NCBI RefSeq assembly: GCF_013214165.1
Contig: NZ_JABSSM010000034.1
Location: forward strand, 1-49,550
Length of the DNA stretch: 49,550 bases
Reading direction: 5' to 3'
Source of the DNA: Shewanella sp.
GTDB taxonomy: Bacteria; Pseudomonadota; Gammaproteobacteria; Enterobacterales; Shewanellaceae
Below are positions 47,751 to 49,550 of this stretch, in pieces (positions within the stretch are counted from its first letter, which is position 1; each line of letters begins with the position of its first letter). Both the position numbers and the translations under genes were made by a program. The notes beneath the pieces are model-generated. The model was not told the origin of the DNA. It did not search any database and saw only the letters and a program-made list of their open reading frames with translations.

Positions 47751-49025
47751 GTGATAGAGAATAATCTAGTAGATATACAGGCACTCGGTCAGCAAGCCAA
47801 ACAGGCTAGTTATGCACTTGCGGCTCTAAATGGACTTCAAAAAAAGGCTTTGCTTGAAGCCATTGCGGCTAAGTTGCATGAAAAACGTGATGTTATTGTC
47901 GCTGCTAACGCAAAAGATGTGGCGGCCGCGAAAGAGAATGGCCTCAATGATGCTATGGTCGATCGTTTGTTGCTGGATGAGCCCCGCCTCAAAGTCGTGA
48001 TTGCAGATATCGATAACGTGATAAACCTGAGCGATCCCGTCGGCACCGAGCTCGAGAGCCAGCTACTGGACAATGGTCTGCGTCTATCCCGTCGTCGGGT
48101 GCCGCTCGGGGTCATCGGCGTGATCTACGAAGCGCGTCCCAATGTTACCGTCGATATCGCCGTCTTAGCGCTTAAGACGGGCAATGCCGTGATATTGCGC
48201 GGCGGCAAGGAAACCTTGCAGTCGAATCTGGCCTTGAGTGACGCCATTCGCGAGGCTGTGGTCGAGCAGGGATTACCCGCCGATGCGGTGCAGCTGATTA
48301 AAAGTCCGGATCGTAGCCTGGTTTCGGCGTTGCTTAAGCTGGATAAATATGTCGACATGATAGTGCCTCGCGGTGGTCCAAATCTGCAACGTTTATGTGC
48401 AGAACAGGCGACGATACCGGTGATTTTGGGCGGCGTTGGCATCTGCCATCTCTACGCCGATAAAGATGCCGATATTGACAAGTCTATTCAAGTCATTGCC
48501 AATGCTAAGGTCCAGCGTCCTACCGTGTGTAATGCGCTGGATACGGCATTAATCCATCGAGATATCGCTGCTGAGATGTTACCTCAGCTGTATCAGACGC
48601 TTGCAGCATTAGGTGTGAGCTTTTATGGCTGCGACAAGGCCATGGCTATTGCAGAAAAGCAAGGGCTGATAATCGAGACCGCAACCGAAGAAACTTATGC
48701 CCAAGAGTGGTTATCTCTGAGGTTAGGCATCAAGGTTGTCGATGATATGGATGGGGCGATAAGTCATATCAGAACCTATTCCAGTGGGCACTCGGAAGGG
48801 ATATTAACCGATAACATTCACGCCTCGGCTGAGTTTATCAATCAGGTGGACTCGGCAGCTGTTTATGTCAATGCCAGCACCCGCTTCACCGATGGCGGCC
48901 AGTTTGGCCTTGGCGCCGAGGTGGCGGTAAGCACCCAGAAACTCCATGCTCGTGGTCCCATGGGGCTGGAAGCCTTGACCACTTACAAGTGGATCGGCGT
49001 CGGTGAATATACCTCACGGAGCTAA
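47751..49025 (+). CDS. proA: Glutamate-5-semialdehyde dehydrogenase
   Basis: ProA reduces gamma-glutamyl phosphate to glutamate semialdehyde with NADPH, step two of proline synthesis. The 424-residue protein has [19 protein letters not shown], the nucleotide-binding [10 protein letters not shown] stretch, and the catalytic Cys in [13 protein letters not shown]. It ends with [15 protein letters not shown] as in the family. The start is a GTG at 47751 ([13 protein letters not shown]), with GAAGAG five bases upstream. It belongs with proB in one operon. Confidence 0.95.
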   Translation: MIENNLVDIQALGQQAKQASYALAALNGLQKKALLEAIAAKLHEKRDVIVAANAKDVAAAKENGLNDAMVDRLLLDEPRLKVVIADIDNVINLSDPVGTELESQLLDNGLRLSRRRVPLGVIGVIYEARPNVTVDIAVLALKTGNAVILRGGKETLQSNLALSDAIREAVVEQGLPADAVQLIKSPDRSLVSALLKLDKYVDMIVPRGGPNLQRLCAEQATIPVILGGVGICHLYADKDADIDKSIQVIANAKVQRPTVCNALDTALIHRDIAAEMLPQLYQTLAALGVSFYGCDKAMAIAEKQGLIIETATEETYAQEWLSLRLGIKVVDDMDGAISHIRTYSSGHSEGILTDNIHASAEFINQVDSAAVYVNASTRFTDGGQFGLGAEVAVSTQKLHARGPMGLEALTTYKWIGVGEYTSRS

Positions 49026-49062
49026 TTTCGTAGTGAGAAGCTGCTTGGAGTGAAGCTGGATT

Positions 49063-49430
49063 ACATTTTTGTTTTAGCTTCTGGCTGAGTTGGTATTGGG
49101 AAATGAGTTTTAACTTTTACCTTCATGGTTATCTAACGCTTCCAAGCGGGGGATGTGCACTCTTTACTTTGAGAAGGTTCTGCGAGTCGGTGAATATGGC
49201 GTAGCCATGTGCCTCTCGTTCGAAGAGTATCACTTGGTGATACCTCACCCTGTTTTGGAAGCTCGCTGCCGCATCTACACCTGCTGATTTACAAGATAAG
49301 TTGTCGCTTCGATTTTAGAGTGTGTGTTATTGCTAGTGTGAGAGGCTTAATCATGGCTCGCACCATGCATTCGCTACTTTGAACTTGGGGGCATTAAAAG
49401 TATCAACAATCTTATGGGTGTCCACTTATC
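49063..49430 (+). repeat. Dispersed repeat, copy B
   Basis: This stretch is the second full copy of the element at 12649-13271, in the same direction. It lacks the insert and the 41-bp tandem units of copy A. It has a palindrome ATGGC-GTA-GCCAT (about 49197), the small stem CTCT...AGAG, then TATCAC-TTG-GTGATA at 49228-49242. The last 120 bp of the window, 49431-49550, show nothing I can name. Confidence 0.85.
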
Positions 49431-49550
49431 ACGCTTGCATCAAAATCATCACCTTGATACTTTAAGTTAAAATAAATCATCGCCTTATATGCCATTTATC
49501 ACTCACAATGTCAGCACTGGTATGTGGTCAATGGCTTCATTTTTATGATG

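Overview
The window looks like a chromosomal segment of a marine gammaproteobacterium of the Shewanella / Moritella kind, most likely Shewanella. The reasons are a complete Na+-translocating NADH:quinone reductase operon (nqrABCDEF) followed by apbE and nqrM, a luxS and bolA pair upstream of it, a tandem pair of bacterioferritins, glutathione-dependent formaldehyde detoxification (frmA-fghA), rlmG, and a dinB with a textbook LexA box. This assignment rests on protein recognition and gene order; no database was searched.

Layout. 1-4.8 kb: tandem copies of an ampG-like fragment, then ampG, a small conserved-looking protein, a periplasmic cyclophilin and the lipoprotein yajG, all on the minus strand, then a DUF2804 protein. 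5-18.2 kb is an accessory zone: a fatty acid hydroxylase, a lone receiver-domain protein, a DUF1028 protein, a frameshifted outer-membrane barrel, a bacterial arginine kinase, a Kef-type antiporter, a block of repeats, a large cadherin-like lipoprotein, a decayed REP-associated transposase and a Rho paralogue that lacks the RNA-binding domain. 18.7-24 kb: rlmG, an AlkB-type dioxygenase, an outer-membrane protein, bolA, a decayed TRAP small permease and luxS. 24.3-33 kb: the Na+-NQR module with its two maturation factors, then a Fur-box-preceded bacterioferritin pair. 33-44.1 kb: a chemoreceptor, formaldehyde detoxification, dinB, an intact REP-associated transposase, pepD and an M17 aminopeptidase. 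44.3-49 kb: a possible unannotated small transcription unit, a purine permease, and proB-proA.

How the genes work together. NqrA-F pump sodium while oxidising NADH. ApbE attaches FMN to NqrB and NqrC, and NqrM supplies iron for the remaining metal centre. The two bacterioferritins look complementary: one keeps the haem methionine but has an altered ferroxidase site, the other keeps the ferroxidase site but lacks the haem ligand. FrmA and FghA are successive steps of formaldehyde oxidation. ProB and ProA are the first two steps of proline synthesis. YajG and AmpG are neighbours as in E. coli, here separated by two other genes.

The unusual content is of three kinds. First, two rare proteins: the Rho paralogue and the arginine kinase. 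Second, a repeat family with at least two full copies (12.65-13.27 kb and 49.06-49.43 kb) and several fragments, whose small hairpins show a compensatory base change between copies. Third, repeated duplication of gene pieces and short sequences: an ampG fragment, the 3' end of fghA, the 3' end of dinB on both sides of a transposase element, and several 13-41 bp tandem repeats.
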